From: Halobacteriovorax sp. GB3
GTDB lineage: Bacteria; Bdellovibrionota; Bacteriovoracia; Bacteriovoracales; Bacteriovoracaceae
Assembly: GCF_028649655.1 (NCBI RefSeq)
Contig: NZ_JAQSLN010000001.1
Location: 558,001-622,000 of the forward strand
Length of the DNA stretch: 64,000 bases
Direction: 5' to 3'
The translations under genes and the position numbers were made by a program. A model generated the notes under the pieces. The model did not search any database, was not told the origin of the DNA, and saw nothing but the letters and a program-made list of their open reading frames with translations. Numbering within the stretch: position 1 is the stretch's first letter; every line of letters begins with the position of its first letter. Positions 1 to 9,045 of this stretch are shown one piece after another.

Positions 1-12
1 TTCGAAAATAAG

Positions 13-44
13 ACGAAAAAAAAGGCCCTCAATTGAGGGCCTTT
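13..44 (-). terminator. Rho-independent terminator after rpmB
   Basis: The arms AAAGGCCCTC and GAGGGCCTTT (21-30 and 35-44) flank a 4-base loop. Read on the minus strand the hairpin is followed by a run of T (complement of the A run at 15-23), right after the rpmB stop. T-rich sequence also follows on the plus strand, so it may work both ways. Confidence 0.85.
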
Positions 45-67
45 CTTTTTTTTAAGTATCTTTAAAC

Positions 68-304
68 TTACACTTCAAAAAGGTGCTTGTACTTTCTAAG
101 GAACTTAGAAAGTGATCCAACTTTATCAAGTGTTCTAATAGCACTTGTAGAAAGTCTTAGCTTAACTGTTTCACCAGTTTCTGGATCGTAAATCTTCTTC
201 GTTTGAAGGTTTGGTTTTTGAGTCATTTTCGTCTTGTTGTTTGCGTGCGAAACTTTGTTTCCAACAAGTCTTCTTTTTCCTGTCAAATCACATACACGTG
301 CCAT
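68..304 (-). CDS. rpmB: 50S ribosomal protein L28
   Basis: Structural protein of the large ribosomal subunit. The 78-residue length is the usual size for L28. The N-terminus has the family pattern MxRVCxxTGKR, then NKVSHANNKTK, and the C-terminal half has the basic LRLSTSAIRTLDK segment. The ATG has an AAGGATG ribosome site a few bases upstream (minus strand). A strong terminator follows directly, so it ends its transcript here; the frequent partner rpmG (L33) is not next to it within the window. Identification is firm. Confidence 0.97.
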   Translation of the reverse strand: MARVCDLTGKRRLVGNKVSHANNKTKMTQKPNLQTKKIYDPETGETVKLRLSTSAIRTLDKVGSLSKFLRKYKHLFEV

Positions 305-578
305 AACATCATCCTTATTTAATATGCAAAAATTATCACAACTTTAAAGCTTAAGTATACAGGTTGCATAATATATATAAATTCCGCCCAATTAGCAAGG
401 GGTTTGACTATTTTTCACAACCTTCGCTTAAAGCTCTCGCATAATTCCAGTAAATACTCAAAATTTCAAGAAAAAAAATGATGCAAGGCCAAAGTTTTAG
501 GCAAATTTATTACATTGATAATATTTGTTGATAGGAAAAAAATAGAGGGAATAAATCTTGTTGAGAAAGGAGTTCCCC

Positions 579-2006
579 ATGGATTTAGGTCCAAAGAGTT
601 TTATGTATGGAAGAAAGGGGCCATGGCCTCAGCCCTCACCGGCCCATCCACAAGGTGAGGCCTTTGCCGTTATTCACTTGCCCTTTATTGAAAAGTTAGA
701 TTGGTGGATTCATATCGGTTCCCGTTATATGTATTCTCTTGGAATGGCGCCTTTTATGCTTTTAAAGGCCTTATTCTTCAATGGACTCTCTCCTGTGAGT
801 GATACTGAGTTTCACGCCATTTTAACTAATTCTATGATGAGTAAATTTCTCTGCCCAAAACTTGATGAAGATGATCTGATCAATTTCAAAGATGTCCTTG
901 AAGAGGGTGAGCGCTATATGATTACTGATTTGCAGGCGGTGCAAACAGTGAAGCCTTACAAAGGAATCCACGTTAGTGCGACAAAGACTCTCTTTAAAAT
1001 GAAAATGAACGATGCCAATGAAATGGAATATGAAGTTGTCGCCATCTATGTTTTTAAAACAAATGAGCTTTTTAGGCCAACAGACGGAGATGCTTGGGAA
1101 CTTGCTAAATACTTTGTTCTACAGGGGGGCGCAATTTGTGCAACTCTAGTTGTTCATCCAAATCTTCATTTTCCCCTTGATGCCATCAATGCGATAACCA
1201 AGACATCACTTCCAAAAAAACATCCTATCGTTCAACTATTAAAGCCGCACATGCGTTTTACTTTGCCCTTAGAAAATGCCGTCTTAACTTTTGGGCTTTC
1301 AGTCTTAAAGAATAAACCATGGATGAGTTACGCTCCCTATCCAGGCCACTATGATGGATTAAGAGACTTACTCGTTGAAGGCTTCACCGGAATTAAGGGC
1401 AATGATAGTTATCCTCCTTATGAGTTTCCCATGAATCCTCCAAAGATATATTCAAAGTATGGAGATTTTCAGCAAGCTTACTTCGATGTCATGTACACTT
1501 TTGTTTCTAAAGTGCTTGAGAAAGTAGATCCAAATGATCGCTACGTCATTAGCTGGGCCAACTATATTAGTGAGCACGTACCAGGCTTTCCAAGTGGAAG
1601 TGAGATTTTTGAAGGTGATAACTTAGTAAGAGCGGTAACAAGTTATTTTTGGAGTATCACAGTGGCCCATTCTATTGATCATTATAATTATGGCGAGATG
1701 GATGTTCGAAAAGTTCCCATGCGCTTAAGGCAAGCGCCACCTGTGAAGGGAGTTAAAATGAACCCTTTATCAAAGCTTGTTACTCCGATTGATCAAATGA
1801 AATATCTCATGTGTATGAAGATGTTTTTTGGTCCAACGAATGTGACAACACTATATAAATCGAAATATAAGTTTGAAGTAGAGCATGGACTTGAAAGTGC
1901 TGTGCAAGAATTTAAAAAAGAGATGGAAGATCTCGAAAAGCTCATGATCGAAAAAGGGATGAACTACATTCCTTTAAAAGAGATTGCTGCCAGTATTCAA
2001 TACTAA
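579..2006 (+). CDS. Lipoxygenase-like protein with altered iron site
   Basis: Similar to the catalytic domain of lipoxygenases (non-haem iron dioxygenases of polyunsaturated fatty acids) but without an N-terminal PLAT domain. Residues ~173-230 carry WELAK, then VVHPNLH, KKHPIVQLLKPH and RFTL, which match recalled animal 5/15-lipoxygenase landmarks. A second block at ~358-383 has AHSIDHYNYGEMD and MRLRQAPP, giving H364 and H368 as the second histidine pair. In the first block an ungapped alignment from WxLAK keeps H193 but puts Ala188 where the first His ligand belongs; the C-terminal Ile is Tyr. Activity is therefore uncertain. I prefer ATG 579 over the upstream TTG 558, because AAAGGAG (567-573) sits directly before it. 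No signal peptide is seen. Confidence 0.8.
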   Translation: MDLGPKSFMYGRKGPWPQPSPAHPQGEAFAVIHLPFIEKLDWWIHIGSRYMYSLGMAPFMLLKALFFNGLSPVSDTEFHAILTNSMMSKFLCPKLDEDDLINFKDVLEEGERYMITDLQAVQTVKPYKGIHVSATKTLFKMKMNDANEMEYEVVAIYVFKTNELFRPTDGDAWELAKYFVLQGGAICATLVVHPNLHFPLDAINAITKTSLPKKHPIVQLLKPHMRFTLPLENAVLTFGLSVLKNKPWMSYAPYPGHYDGLRDLLVEGFTGIKGNDSYPPYEFPMNPPKIYSKYGDFQQAYFDVMYTFVSKVLEKVDPNDRYVISWANYISEHVPGFPSGSEIFEGDNLVRAVTSYFWSITVAHSIDHYNYGEMDVRKVPMRLRQAPPVKGVKMNPLSKLVTPIDQMKYLMCMKMFFGPTNVTTLYKSKYKFEVEHGLESAVQEFKKEMEDLEKLMIEKGMNYIPLKEIAASIQY

Positions 2007-2485
2007 AAACTACACCAACCGGCATAGGTTAGGCGCTCTCCGCGTTTGACCTTGCCCACACGGTGCTCGTATCCGTCCATACCCGTACAAAAGACGACGA
2101 GAGTTGCAAATTCTGGGGGGTGAATGGTCATTATTTGATCGCTCCCTTTTTTTCTAAAAAAAAGTTCCCCACCTTCGATTAATTCTGGATTGAGGTTGAG
2201 TGACCATGTGAAGGCGAGGTTTCTTGATCCATCACAGTGCCAAATTCCTTCTTCATCTGTTTCAGCTTTTCTAAGAGCGATGATGTGTTCAATGGAGTTA
2301 AAATTAGCATATTGCTTGAGTTCATCAAAAAGAAGGCCACCTTCTTTGCAAGCTTCTAGCATCCATTGGTCAAGGAAGTTAAAGTTTTTATCTTTCACTT
2401 GATCAATGATTTGATCAGGAAATGAAAAAGATTTGATTAAAATACCTGATTCGTTTAATTCCTTGCACTTGATTTCGTGTGTCAT
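2003..2485 (-). CDS. 2-oxoglutarate/Fe(II)-dependent oxygenase, prolyl-4-hydroxylase-like
   Basis: Compact 160-residue double-stranded beta-helix oxygenase of the 2OG-Fe(II) (P4H-like) superfamily. The iron triad is readable: H83-x-D85 in IWHCDGSR and H141 in GYEHRVGKV, and R151 in GERLTYAGW is placed to bind the 2-oxoglutarate carboxylate. The segment WSLNLNPELIEGGELFF is typical of the family core. Substrate cannot be told; members hydroxylate proteins or small molecules. There is no signal peptide, so it should be cytoplasmic. It converges on the lipoxygenase-like gene and their stop codons overlap by four bases. Confidence 0.85.
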   Translation of the reverse strand: MTHEIKCKELNESGILIKSFSFPDQIIDQVKDKNFNFLDQWMLEACKEGGLLFDELKQYANFNSIEHIIALRKAETDEEGIWHCDGSRNLAFTWSLNLNPELIEGGELFFRKKGSDQIMTIHPPEFATLVVFCTGMDGYEHRVGKVKRGERLTYAGWCSF

Positions 2486-2553
2486 CTCTTTTCAAACCTT
2501 TCTCTGCTTCTCTATAATTTTAGTACACAACAAATTAAGCAAATGGGGACAAA

Positions 2554-4995
2554 TTGAAAAGTATTTCATTTTTAATGGTATTTTTATTCATATCGATTAA
2601 GTCTTTCGCTGCACTTTCACCGGCTGAAACTCTCTTAAGCGCTTATTCATCACAGTGTCCCGAAACGATGACCTCTACAGTTCGAGGGTCACTGATAAAC
2701 GTTAAAAAGATAATATCTGTTGTAGAACAGCTTAAAGAGAATTCCCAGTGCTATGGTGGTAGTGATTTCTCTGGAGTCTTTGGCTCATTCCATTCAACTT
2801 ACTCTGAGTATGAGATTTATCGCCAGATGAAGGGAGATAAAATTGCACTTGAAAAAAAAGTAAGAGATCACATTGTTGCTCTTAACATGCCAGGTCTCAG
2901 TGAATCGGAACTTGAATACTTAAAAACCTCAGTTTTTGAATCGCAAACTGGAATTATGAGCTTGGAAGCTGATATCTCGCGATTTGAATACCTTTCAAAA
3001 GACTTTGGGCTAGGGACGGCCCAATTTTTAACAAGTATGAACGGCTTTTTACAGACCTGGGCAGAGGGCCCAATGTGTTTTGACAAAAAGACATCGACTA
3101 TTGCAAGTCTTGTTGGCAATGGTCTCATGGCCGCGAGTTCATTTGCCGACCCTGGAACAGGGATTGCTCTTGCTGCAAGTGGCGTTCTCGTAAACTCTAT
3201 TTCCCAGTTCATAATGAACTTCAAGCATAACAAGCTTCTAGAAAACCTCGATGACATTCAAATGCCGACGGCCATTAGCTGTGTGTCTGAAGCTCTCTCA
3301 AAACAGTATTGTAACGCTATTGATACTCTCGATTTAATCGAAGCTTATAAAGACGATCTGGGTAAGAATAAGCATAGCTTCGAGGGGGTTGATCTACTTT
3401 CTAATCACATGGGTGAATTGAAGAGATGGCTTACTGAAGTGCACGCTGGAAGTCCTATGACAGATGAAGGAGAGATGCAAAGAAGGCTCAAGCCATTTGA
3501 GCAGTATAACTTTCTAACAAAAATTAAATGGAGTATTGAAACCTATCAAACTCTACGCAATGAGCTTATTAAAGAGTCAAAAAACCCTAGTGAGAAAACA
3601 GAAATCATTGCTTCAAGTTTAGTAGGACTGGCCAATATCATGTTTGTACCAACTCTAGAGCCAAATACTGAGATGGTTCAATCGAGTTGTTATGGTGATG
3701 GATGTCCAAAGTTTGAAAATCCAATCTTCACTAAAAGATCGGCGAAATTAATTGCGTATCAAATTTTTAATCCTACATTAAATGACATACCTATTTGTAC
3801 GGCCGGAGAGAATTCTTACCCGTGTTCTTCCTTTAAAGAGTATGTGAGATCTCTTGAAGTAAACTTAACTGGTAGTGATTGGACTCGCCTTGTCGCAAAT
3901 TCACTACTCATCGTTGAAGAGGCTTTAATTGATGTAAATGAAAAAAGAGCAAAAACGATTTCTGCTGATCCCTTTCGCGTTCTCGCTGGAGCCAGAAGAG
4001 ACACGGGCAGTCTAGGAAGAACGAATGCTTATAATGCCTTAAAAATGATTTCTAGAAATGCAACGAGAATAGAGGACTATCTTACCTCTCTTGCTTGTTC
4101 TCGCGATTCTGAGGAATGCGAAAATGGAGAACCTACGTATTTTAATACTTATTTTGATCGAATCAAAGATGTGAAAAATACTAAGGCCGTGAACGATACC
4201 ATTGTCTACTTATTAAAAAGCGCCCTCTCTCACAGAGATGTCGCTGAAGATCAGTGGCCAACAATTTGTCGTGAGAGTTTTGTGAAAGAAGCTATCCCTG
4301 ATATCGATTATGACATTGATATAAGGGCACAGCGCGTTTCGAAGTGTATTTCAACGATTTTAAAACTCAATCAGAGGGGAGTGAATTATTTCTTTGCTAA
4401 GATTAGAGCAATGGTAAGCTATGAAGTTGAAGGCCTTTTAGTCGATAATGATTATCGCGATAAAATGCAGGCCATACTCTATGCAACGAGATCGGATCTT
4501 GTAGACTCTCTGACAAGAACATATGGGTCAAATGGTGATTTACCACTGGAAGTCGTAGAAACAGGACTTGAGAGAACTCTTGGAATTACTGTCGAGACAC
4601 TCGATATTTTCTTTGAAACATTTAATGATCAAATTATGAAATCTCTTAAAAAAGCTCAAATGACTGATCGTGTTTTTAGTGAACTTTGCTTTCGTCTTCT
4701 TCCTTATGCTGGAGACGATACTGTTTATCGAAAGTTTTTAAAAGAGATTTACCCAATGTGTAGAGGCTCTGTTTTACAGCAATATAAGAATGGCCCTAAA
4801 TTAGTTTGGGATGACTTTGTTGAGCATCGCTCTAAAGTTGGTCGCTATAATTATTTTCCTTTGAAAACACAGACTGAAAATTACTGTGCTCTTTCTAAGT
4901 ATAGATTGAAGAATCAGGTTTTTAGAGACCGCTCAAGAAAGAAGGATCTTCTGAATTCGCAAGGTAAACTTAAGCTCTATTCTTCTGAGTATTGA
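2554..4995 (+). CDS. Large secreted protein of unknown function
   Basis: An 813-residue exported protein that I do not recognise. The N-terminus is a clear signal peptide (MKSISFLMVFLFISIKSFA) and the mature protein starts near ALSPAETLL. It has about 20 cysteines spread along the chain, which suggests disulfides in the periplasm or outside the cell. Apart from a short hydrophobic patch near residues 190-220 (GLMAASSFADPGTGIALAASG) no membrane segments are seen. The start is TTG with GGGGAC upstream. The next gene starts about 30 bases after the stop on the same strand and is probably co-transcribed. Confidence 0.7.
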   Translation: MKSISFLMVFLFISIKSFAALSPAETLLSAYSSQCPETMTSTVRGSLINVKKIISVVEQLKENSQCYGGSDFSGVFGSFHSTYSEYEIYRQMKGDKIALEKKVRDHIVALNMPGLSESELEYLKTSVFESQTGIMSLEADISRFEYLSKDFGLGTAQFLTSMNGFLQTWAEGPMCFDKKTSTIASLVGNGLMAASSFADPGTGIALAASGVLVNSISQFIMNFKHNKLLENLDDIQMPTAISCVSEALSKQYCNAIDTLDLIEAYKDDLGKNKHSFEGVDLLSNHMGELKRWLTEVHAGSPMTDEGEMQRRLKPFEQYNFLTKIKWSIETYQTLRNELIKESKNPSEKTEIIASSLVGLANIMFVPTLEPNTEMVQSSCYGDGCPKFENPIFTKRSAKLIAYQIFNPTLNDIPICTAGENSYPCSSFKEYVRSLEVNLTGSDWTRLVANSLLIVEEALIDVNEKRAKTISADPFRVLAGARRDTGSLGRTNAYNALKMISRNATRIEDYLTSLACSRDSEECENGEPTYFNTYFDRIKDVKNTKAVNDTIVYLLKSALSHRDVAEDQWPTICRESFVKEAIPDIDYDIDIRAQRVSKCISTILKLNQRGVNYFFAKIRAMVSYEVEGLLVDNDYRDKMQAILYATRSDLVDSLTRTYGSNGDLPLEVVETGLERTLGITVETLDIFFETFNDQIMKSLKKAQMTDRVFSELCFRLLPYAGDDTVYRKFLKEIYPMCRGSVLQQYKNGPKLVWDDFVEHRSKVGRYNYFPLKTQTENYCALSKYRLKNQVFRDRSRKKDLLNSQGKLKLYSSEY

Positions 4996-5026
4996 GAGTT
5001 TCCCCATTTGGCGCTATGATAGATAG

Positions 5027-5932
5027 GTGAACTTAGATTACCGAAAAGTACTTATTTTCTTTATTGTTGTAGGAGGGCTTTCTCTCTATTATTTCAATGT
5101 TGTCGCACCAAAGAGAGCGAGAGATCATTATTCAGTAATTCCTACTGATCAATATCTTGGAGAAAATGGACCCGATCTCAATGAAGTTCAAGATACATTT
5201 GAACGGGTACAAGAAAATGAAGTTGATGAAAGACTTAAATATCGCTTTCAACAAGATATGCGTGAACTCAACACGCTTGAAAACCAAGTGAAATCTAGGC
5301 AGCGTGAATGTAAGGCCGAGATGGGAAAAATTCTTGGAAGTCGAGATTTTATTGATCCTGAAAATGTGGTTTACGAAGATGTCGTGTCTGTTTATGAGAA
5401 GGCGTTTCTCGCTTGGACTGAAACTTTTAGTCGCGCTCCAGCGGTCATGGCCTTAAAGAAATTGCGAAGTATTTTAGATCAAGATTATCCCATTGATCCT
5501 ATTGCTTATCGTTCGAGATTAAAAAGTTACTTTATTTGTTGGGATTCAAAGATGTTCAATTTCTTTGAAACAATTCTAGAAGTTCAAGAAAATAACAATT
5601 GGTCCCCAAAACAAAAACTTGGTCTTAAAAATCTACTTTTAACAGGAATTGTCGATGCCTTGAGATCAAATATAGGAATGCCAGACTCTGTACAATTGAC
5701 TCTAACATTTCTTGGCTCTCTCAGGTCTTCAGGTTTTATTAGTGATTTTCAAGCTAGTGAACTGGAACTTTTAAAAGAAGAGATTAATGAATTTGAAACA
5801 CGTTTTATGGATCAATTCGGGGTTCGCTCACAAAGAGAGCAAAATCTCTTTTTACTGCGGGATTATCTAGCACGCTACCAGACCTTTTCTGAACAGCTTC
5901 TCGTTATTACTGAAGGGCTTAAAGAAAATTAA
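5027..5932 (+). CDS. Membrane-anchored unknown protein, partner of the 813-aa secreted protein
   Basis: A 301-residue protein with one N-terminal membrane segment (~residues 7-25, VLIFFIVVGGLSLYYF) followed by a long, charged, largely helical extracytoplasmic part. Glu- and Arg-rich heptad-like stretches at ~45-85 suggest a coiled coil. No family recognised. The start is GTG with only a weak ribosome site, and the short gap after the preceding gene suggests translational coupling in a two-gene operon. Its 3' end overlaps the convergent radical SAM gene by four bases. Confidence 0.6.
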   Translation: MNLDYRKVLIFFIVVGGLSLYYFNVVAPKRARDHYSVIPTDQYLGENGPDLNEVQDTFERVQENEVDERLKYRFQQDMRELNTLENQVKSRQRECKAEMGKILGSRDFIDPENVVYEDVVSVYEKAFLAWTETFSRAPAVMALKKLRSILDQDYPIDPIAYRSRLKSYFICWDSKMFNFFETILEVQENNNWSPKQKLGLKNLLLTGIVDALRSNIGMPDSVQLTLTFLGSLRSSGFISDFQASELELLKEEINEFETRFMDQFGVRSQREQNLFLLRDYLARYQTFSEQLLVITEGLKEN

Positions 5933-6942
5933 TCTTCCATGCAGAGATAGATCTTTTCAGAGTCAATTCCGGCCTCTAGACATAATTCTTTGATTGTTTG
6001 AAGAATCCACATTCGCATGGCCCTTGCATAGCGAACTTTTCCATCTTCAGCTTTAATCAACTCTTCTGCTAAGAGTTCACTTTCAGGGTAATTCATCTTA
6101 ACTTGCTGATAGACATCTTTGGTAAAGCGAACAACTCCAATTGAAATGTATTCAATCTCATTTGCACTGATTGCCTGAGTAAGGTCTTTCAGAAGATTCG
6201 TATACTTCTCTTTAAAGTCATGGTCATAGATAACTGGATCAAAGTGAATTCCAATAGGATGACCGTGTTTCGCAAGCTTTGAGATCGCCGATAGTCTTGC
6301 TTTAAGAGAGGGTGTTTTTAAGTCATTCTTCTTGATCTTATCCGCTGGAGAGAGTGAGAAGCTTGTTATGACATTTGGAAGTGGGCTTAGCTCTAGAAGA
6401 TTTTTAACATTCGCTGATTTTGTTCGAAATTCCAATTTTCCTTGAGGAAGATTTTTAAAGACTTCAAAGTAAAAAGGAAGTTCTCCTGTAATGTGCGAGA
6501 GGGCCAGTGAATCACTGAATTCTCCGGCGTGAAACCATGGCGTTGTTGTCGGGTTCTTTTCTATTTGCTCTTTTGCAATTGCTTCTATTTCATTTGCGAT
6601 CTCTTCATGGTTTAGAAAGAGAACAATATCAGGCGAGTGAAAATAACCTTGAAGATAGCAATAATTGCACTCATAAATACAATTATAAGCGTGAATAAAA
6701 TAGTAATGGGGATCACCCGAAAGGCCATAAGCATCGGGAGCCTCTTTAACTAATTTACCTTTCTTAGTTCCAAGAAAGAGATTGAGATTATCTCTCTTTT
6801 GAAGATAGGGCTTTTTAACTTTTTGAAAGACATCATCAATGGCATCGATTTCTTTAACTGGAAGAGAGGAGAATCGATTTAAAATCGCTTTAGCTCTTGG
6901 ATTATCTCTAAGGTCTTTTTCGATGAAGATGCGATTGAACAT
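5929..6942 (-). CDS. Spore photoproduct lyase-like radical SAM protein
   Basis: Radical S-adenosylmethionine enzyme of the SplB-like family. C88-IYE-C92-NY-C95 is the CX3CX2C motif that binds the 4Fe-4S cluster, preceded by YFIHAYN and followed by YLQGYFHSPD, a context typical of SPL-like proteins. Later parts (WFHAGEFSDSLALS, EFRTKSANV, FSLSPADKIKK, HFDPVIYD) also match that family's layout. Spore formers use the founding member to repair the thymine dimer spore photoproduct; in non-sporulating bacteria the substrate is unclear. Its ATG overlaps the stop of the upstream nucleosidase-like gene, so the two are co-translated. Confidence 0.85.
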   Translation of the reverse strand: MFNRIFIEKDLRDNPRAKAILNRFSSLPVKEIDAIDDVFQKVKKPYLQKRDNLNLFLGTKKGKLVKEAPDAYGLSGDPHYYFIHAYNCIYECNYCYLQGYFHSPDIVLFLNHEEIANEIEAIAKEQIEKNPTTTPWFHAGEFSDSLALSHITGELPFYFEVFKNLPQGKLEFRTKSANVKNLLELSPLPNVITSFSLSPADKIKKNDLKTPSLKARLSAISKLAKHGHPIGIHFDPVIYDHDFKEKYTNLLKDLTQAISANEIEYISIGVVRFTKDVYQQVKMNYPESELLAEELIKAEDGKVRYARAMRMWILQTIKELCLEAGIDSEKIYLCMED

Positions 6943-7967
6943 TACTTATTTCCCTCTAAGAGTGATTTGTATTGTTCAAAATCAAACTTTGATAATTGAG
7001 AGACTTTATAATTAAACTCTTTTTGATCTTTTGCTTGAATTTTAAAAATTGTCTTCAAGCTATCGAGGTCTTTATCAATCTTTATATTGACCTCGCTAGA
7101 TTCAAAAGAAGTTAGGTAGTTTTGGATATTCTTTAAGACTTGTGCTTTGTGAGGATTGAGAAGATGGGAAAACTCTTCTAAGACCATTTGCGCTTTTTTC
7201 TTAGGAAGACATTCTTTTTCAAGAATTGTATTAATTTGAATTTTCTTAAGGGCCTCTTCAAGGTCGTAATTGTATTTGACTTCCAAGCTGTGCAAGAGAT
7301 TATCTAATTTTCTTTTCATGGAAACAGAAAAATGTAGTCCACTAGGTAAGTCGAGTTCTTGAGTTGGCCCCTCAATCGCACTATTTTGAGTCTTTGTAAG
7401 ATAGAATTTGTAGAGTTCTTGTGAATACTCTGGCGCTTTCTCTTTTACAATCTTACATATCTCTTCATCTCCAACTTCATCACTGATCAAGCGATATGAG
7501 TAAAAGGGAAGAGAGAGCATTTTAGCAACACTTGCAACAGACCAGCATTCACGATCAACAAGTGAAGCGAAGTTTTCAAGATAATTGGCATAGGTAGAGT
7601 CTAAAACTCTTTTGTTGGAAGAGATGAGATCGATCTTTGCCATATCATCATTTGAGCTAAACGATTTAAAGCTCATCTGTCCATCTTCTTCGCGATAAAT
7701 AGTTCTTATGGAATGGATGTCGCCTTTTTTGGCCTCCTGATTGAGAGAACCGCTGACTCCGAGGCTTAGAACACGAGAGACTTTATCTTTAAGAAGGCCA
7801 AGGGCGAAGCTTGTCTTTTGCATAGCATTTTGCAATCCCTCACCAGTGAGAAGAAGAAAGTAGTTCTCTGACTCATAGAGACCTTCAATATTTTCAACTG
7901 GTTTTGGGCCATCCTCTTTTAAAAAACTTTGGGCCTCTTGTCTGTGTGCAAAGACTAATAAATCCAC
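6942..7967 (-). CDS. Nucleoside phosphorylase-fold protein (MTAN/futalosine hydrolase-like) with helical extension
   Basis: The first ~190 residues look like the PNP/UDP phosphorylase superfamily: an LLLTGEGLQNA segment, VLSLGVSGSLNQEAKKGD (the conserved Gly-rich strand-turn) and VDRECWSVASVAKML followed by YRLISDEVGDEE, where Glu and Asp sit as in the nucleosidase active site. The remaining ~150 residues are charged and helical and have no counterpart in the short bacterial nucleosidases I know. Likely roles are hydrolysis of methylthioadenosine, S-adenosylhomocysteine, 5'-deoxyadenosine or futalosine. It overlaps the downstream radical SAM gene by one base; 5'-deoxyadenosine is a radical SAM by-product, so a functional link is plausible but inferred. 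Confidence 0.65.
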   Translation of the reverse strand: MDLLVFAHRQEAQSFLKEDGPKPVENIEGLYESENYFLLLTGEGLQNAMQKTSFALGLLKDKVSRVLSLGVSGSLNQEAKKGDIHSIRTIYREEDGQMSFKSFSSNDDMAKIDLISSNKRVLDSTYANYLENFASLVDRECWSVASVAKMLSLPFYSYRLISDEVGDEEICKIVKEKAPEYSQELYKFYLTKTQNSAIEGPTQELDLPSGLHFSVSMKRKLDNLLHSLEVKYNYDLEEALKKIQINTILEKECLPKKKAQMVLEEFSHLLNPHKAQVLKNIQNYLTSFESSEVNIKIDKDLDSLKTIFKIQAKDQKEFNYKVSQLSKFDFEQYKSLLEGNK

Positions 7968-8109
7968 ATATACCTCTTTGTCTCAACATAACCTGAAAGC
8001 TTATATGTGGCCACTTTATGCCATGCTTCTATGAAAGAAATGCTTTCTAGGCCCTTTACTACTTTTAGTCATAAAGGCATGTTAATCTCAGGACTTAAGG
8101 AGAGTTTAT

Positions 8110-9045
8110 ATGGCACTTTTAGATAAATGGTCAAACATTCCACTGGGCTTTGGTGGCGCTAGTATTTCAGGAGAAGGAGCCGGCTATGGCTTTGGTGATA
8201 TTACTGAAAGCGATGCAATCGATTTACTAAAGCAGGCAAAGGATTTGGGGATTACAATCTTTGATACGGCCCCTATTTATGGTTTTGGACTCTCTGAAAA
8301 ACGCATCGGTATGGCCTTTAAAAATGAACGTGAAAATGTTCACATTATTTCTAAATCAGGTGTGACTTGGCATCCCAATATGCGTGTGGATATGACAAAT
8401 GATCCAAAGGTAACAGCGAAGATGCTCGAGCAATCCCTTCGCGATTTAAATACCGAATACATTGATCTCTACATGATTCACTGGCCAGATAAGAACGTCG
8501 ATATCAGACGCCCTCTAGAGGTTTTAGCTAAGGCCAAGCACGAGGGGAAGATTAAACACATTGGTTTATGTAATACGACTAAAGATGATCTCATTCTAGC
8601 TAGTGAAGTAGATAAAGTTGAGGCCGTGCAATCGCAGCTCAATGTTTTTGAGCGCGATGCTGTGGGTGATCTCTTTGAATATCTTGCAGAAAAAAATATC
8701 GATTTTATGAGCTGGGGAACTCTTGATAAAGGGATTATCACCGGTCGAGTCAATGAGAAAAGAAAGTTTGATCGCTCTGATTGCCGTTCGTGGGCACCGT
8801 GGTGGAAGGCCATGGATAAAAAGCCTCGCTATGACAAAATGAATCGCATCCTTCCTCTTCTTGAAGAACAAGGCCATAGTGGGCTTGAGTTTGCTCTTTG
8901 GCATAATCTTCAATTTGAGCAAGTGAAGCTTCTTCTTTGTGGGGCAAGAAATAAAACTCAATTAGAAGGTTTGATCAAAGCGATTCAAAACAAACCGAAT
9001 CAAGAATTACTAGAAAAGTGTATTGAAATTGCCTATGAAAATTAG
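8110..9045 (+). CDS. Aldo/keto reductase
   Basis: NAD(P)H-dependent oxidoreductase of the AKR superfamily, 311 residues, cytoplasmic. The catalytic tetrad is complete: D52 and Y57 (FDTAPIYGFG), K82 (ISKSG) and H124 (DLYMIHWPD). GKIKHIGLCN near residue 150 and LCGARNKTQLE near the C-terminus match the family's strand and cofactor-binding regions. Substrate is unknown. AAGGAG precedes the ATG at a normal distance. The stop lies inside the start region of the glycosyltransferase that follows, so the pair is co-transcribed; that context hints at sugar metabolism. Confidence 0.92.
   Translation: MALLDKWSNIPLGFGGASISGEGAGYGFGDITESDAIDLLKQAKDLGITIFDTAPIYGFGLSEKRIGMAFKNERENVHIISKSGVTWHPNMRVDMTNDPKVTAKMLEQSLRDLNTEYIDLYMIHWPDKNVDIRRPLEVLAKAKHEGKIKHIGLCNTTKDDLILASEVDKVEAVQSQLNVFERDAVGDLFEYLAEKNIDFMSWGTLDKGIITGRVNEKRKFDRSDCRSWAPWWKAMDKKPRYDKMNRILPLLEEQGHSGLEFALWHNLQFEQVKLLLCGARNKTQLEGLIKAIQNKPNQELLEKCIEIAYEN

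Noticed and set aside
8478-8961. Several minus-strand frames inside the aldo/keto reductase gene
   Set aside because: The plus-strand gene has its full catalytic tetrad; the others are shadows without ribosome sites.
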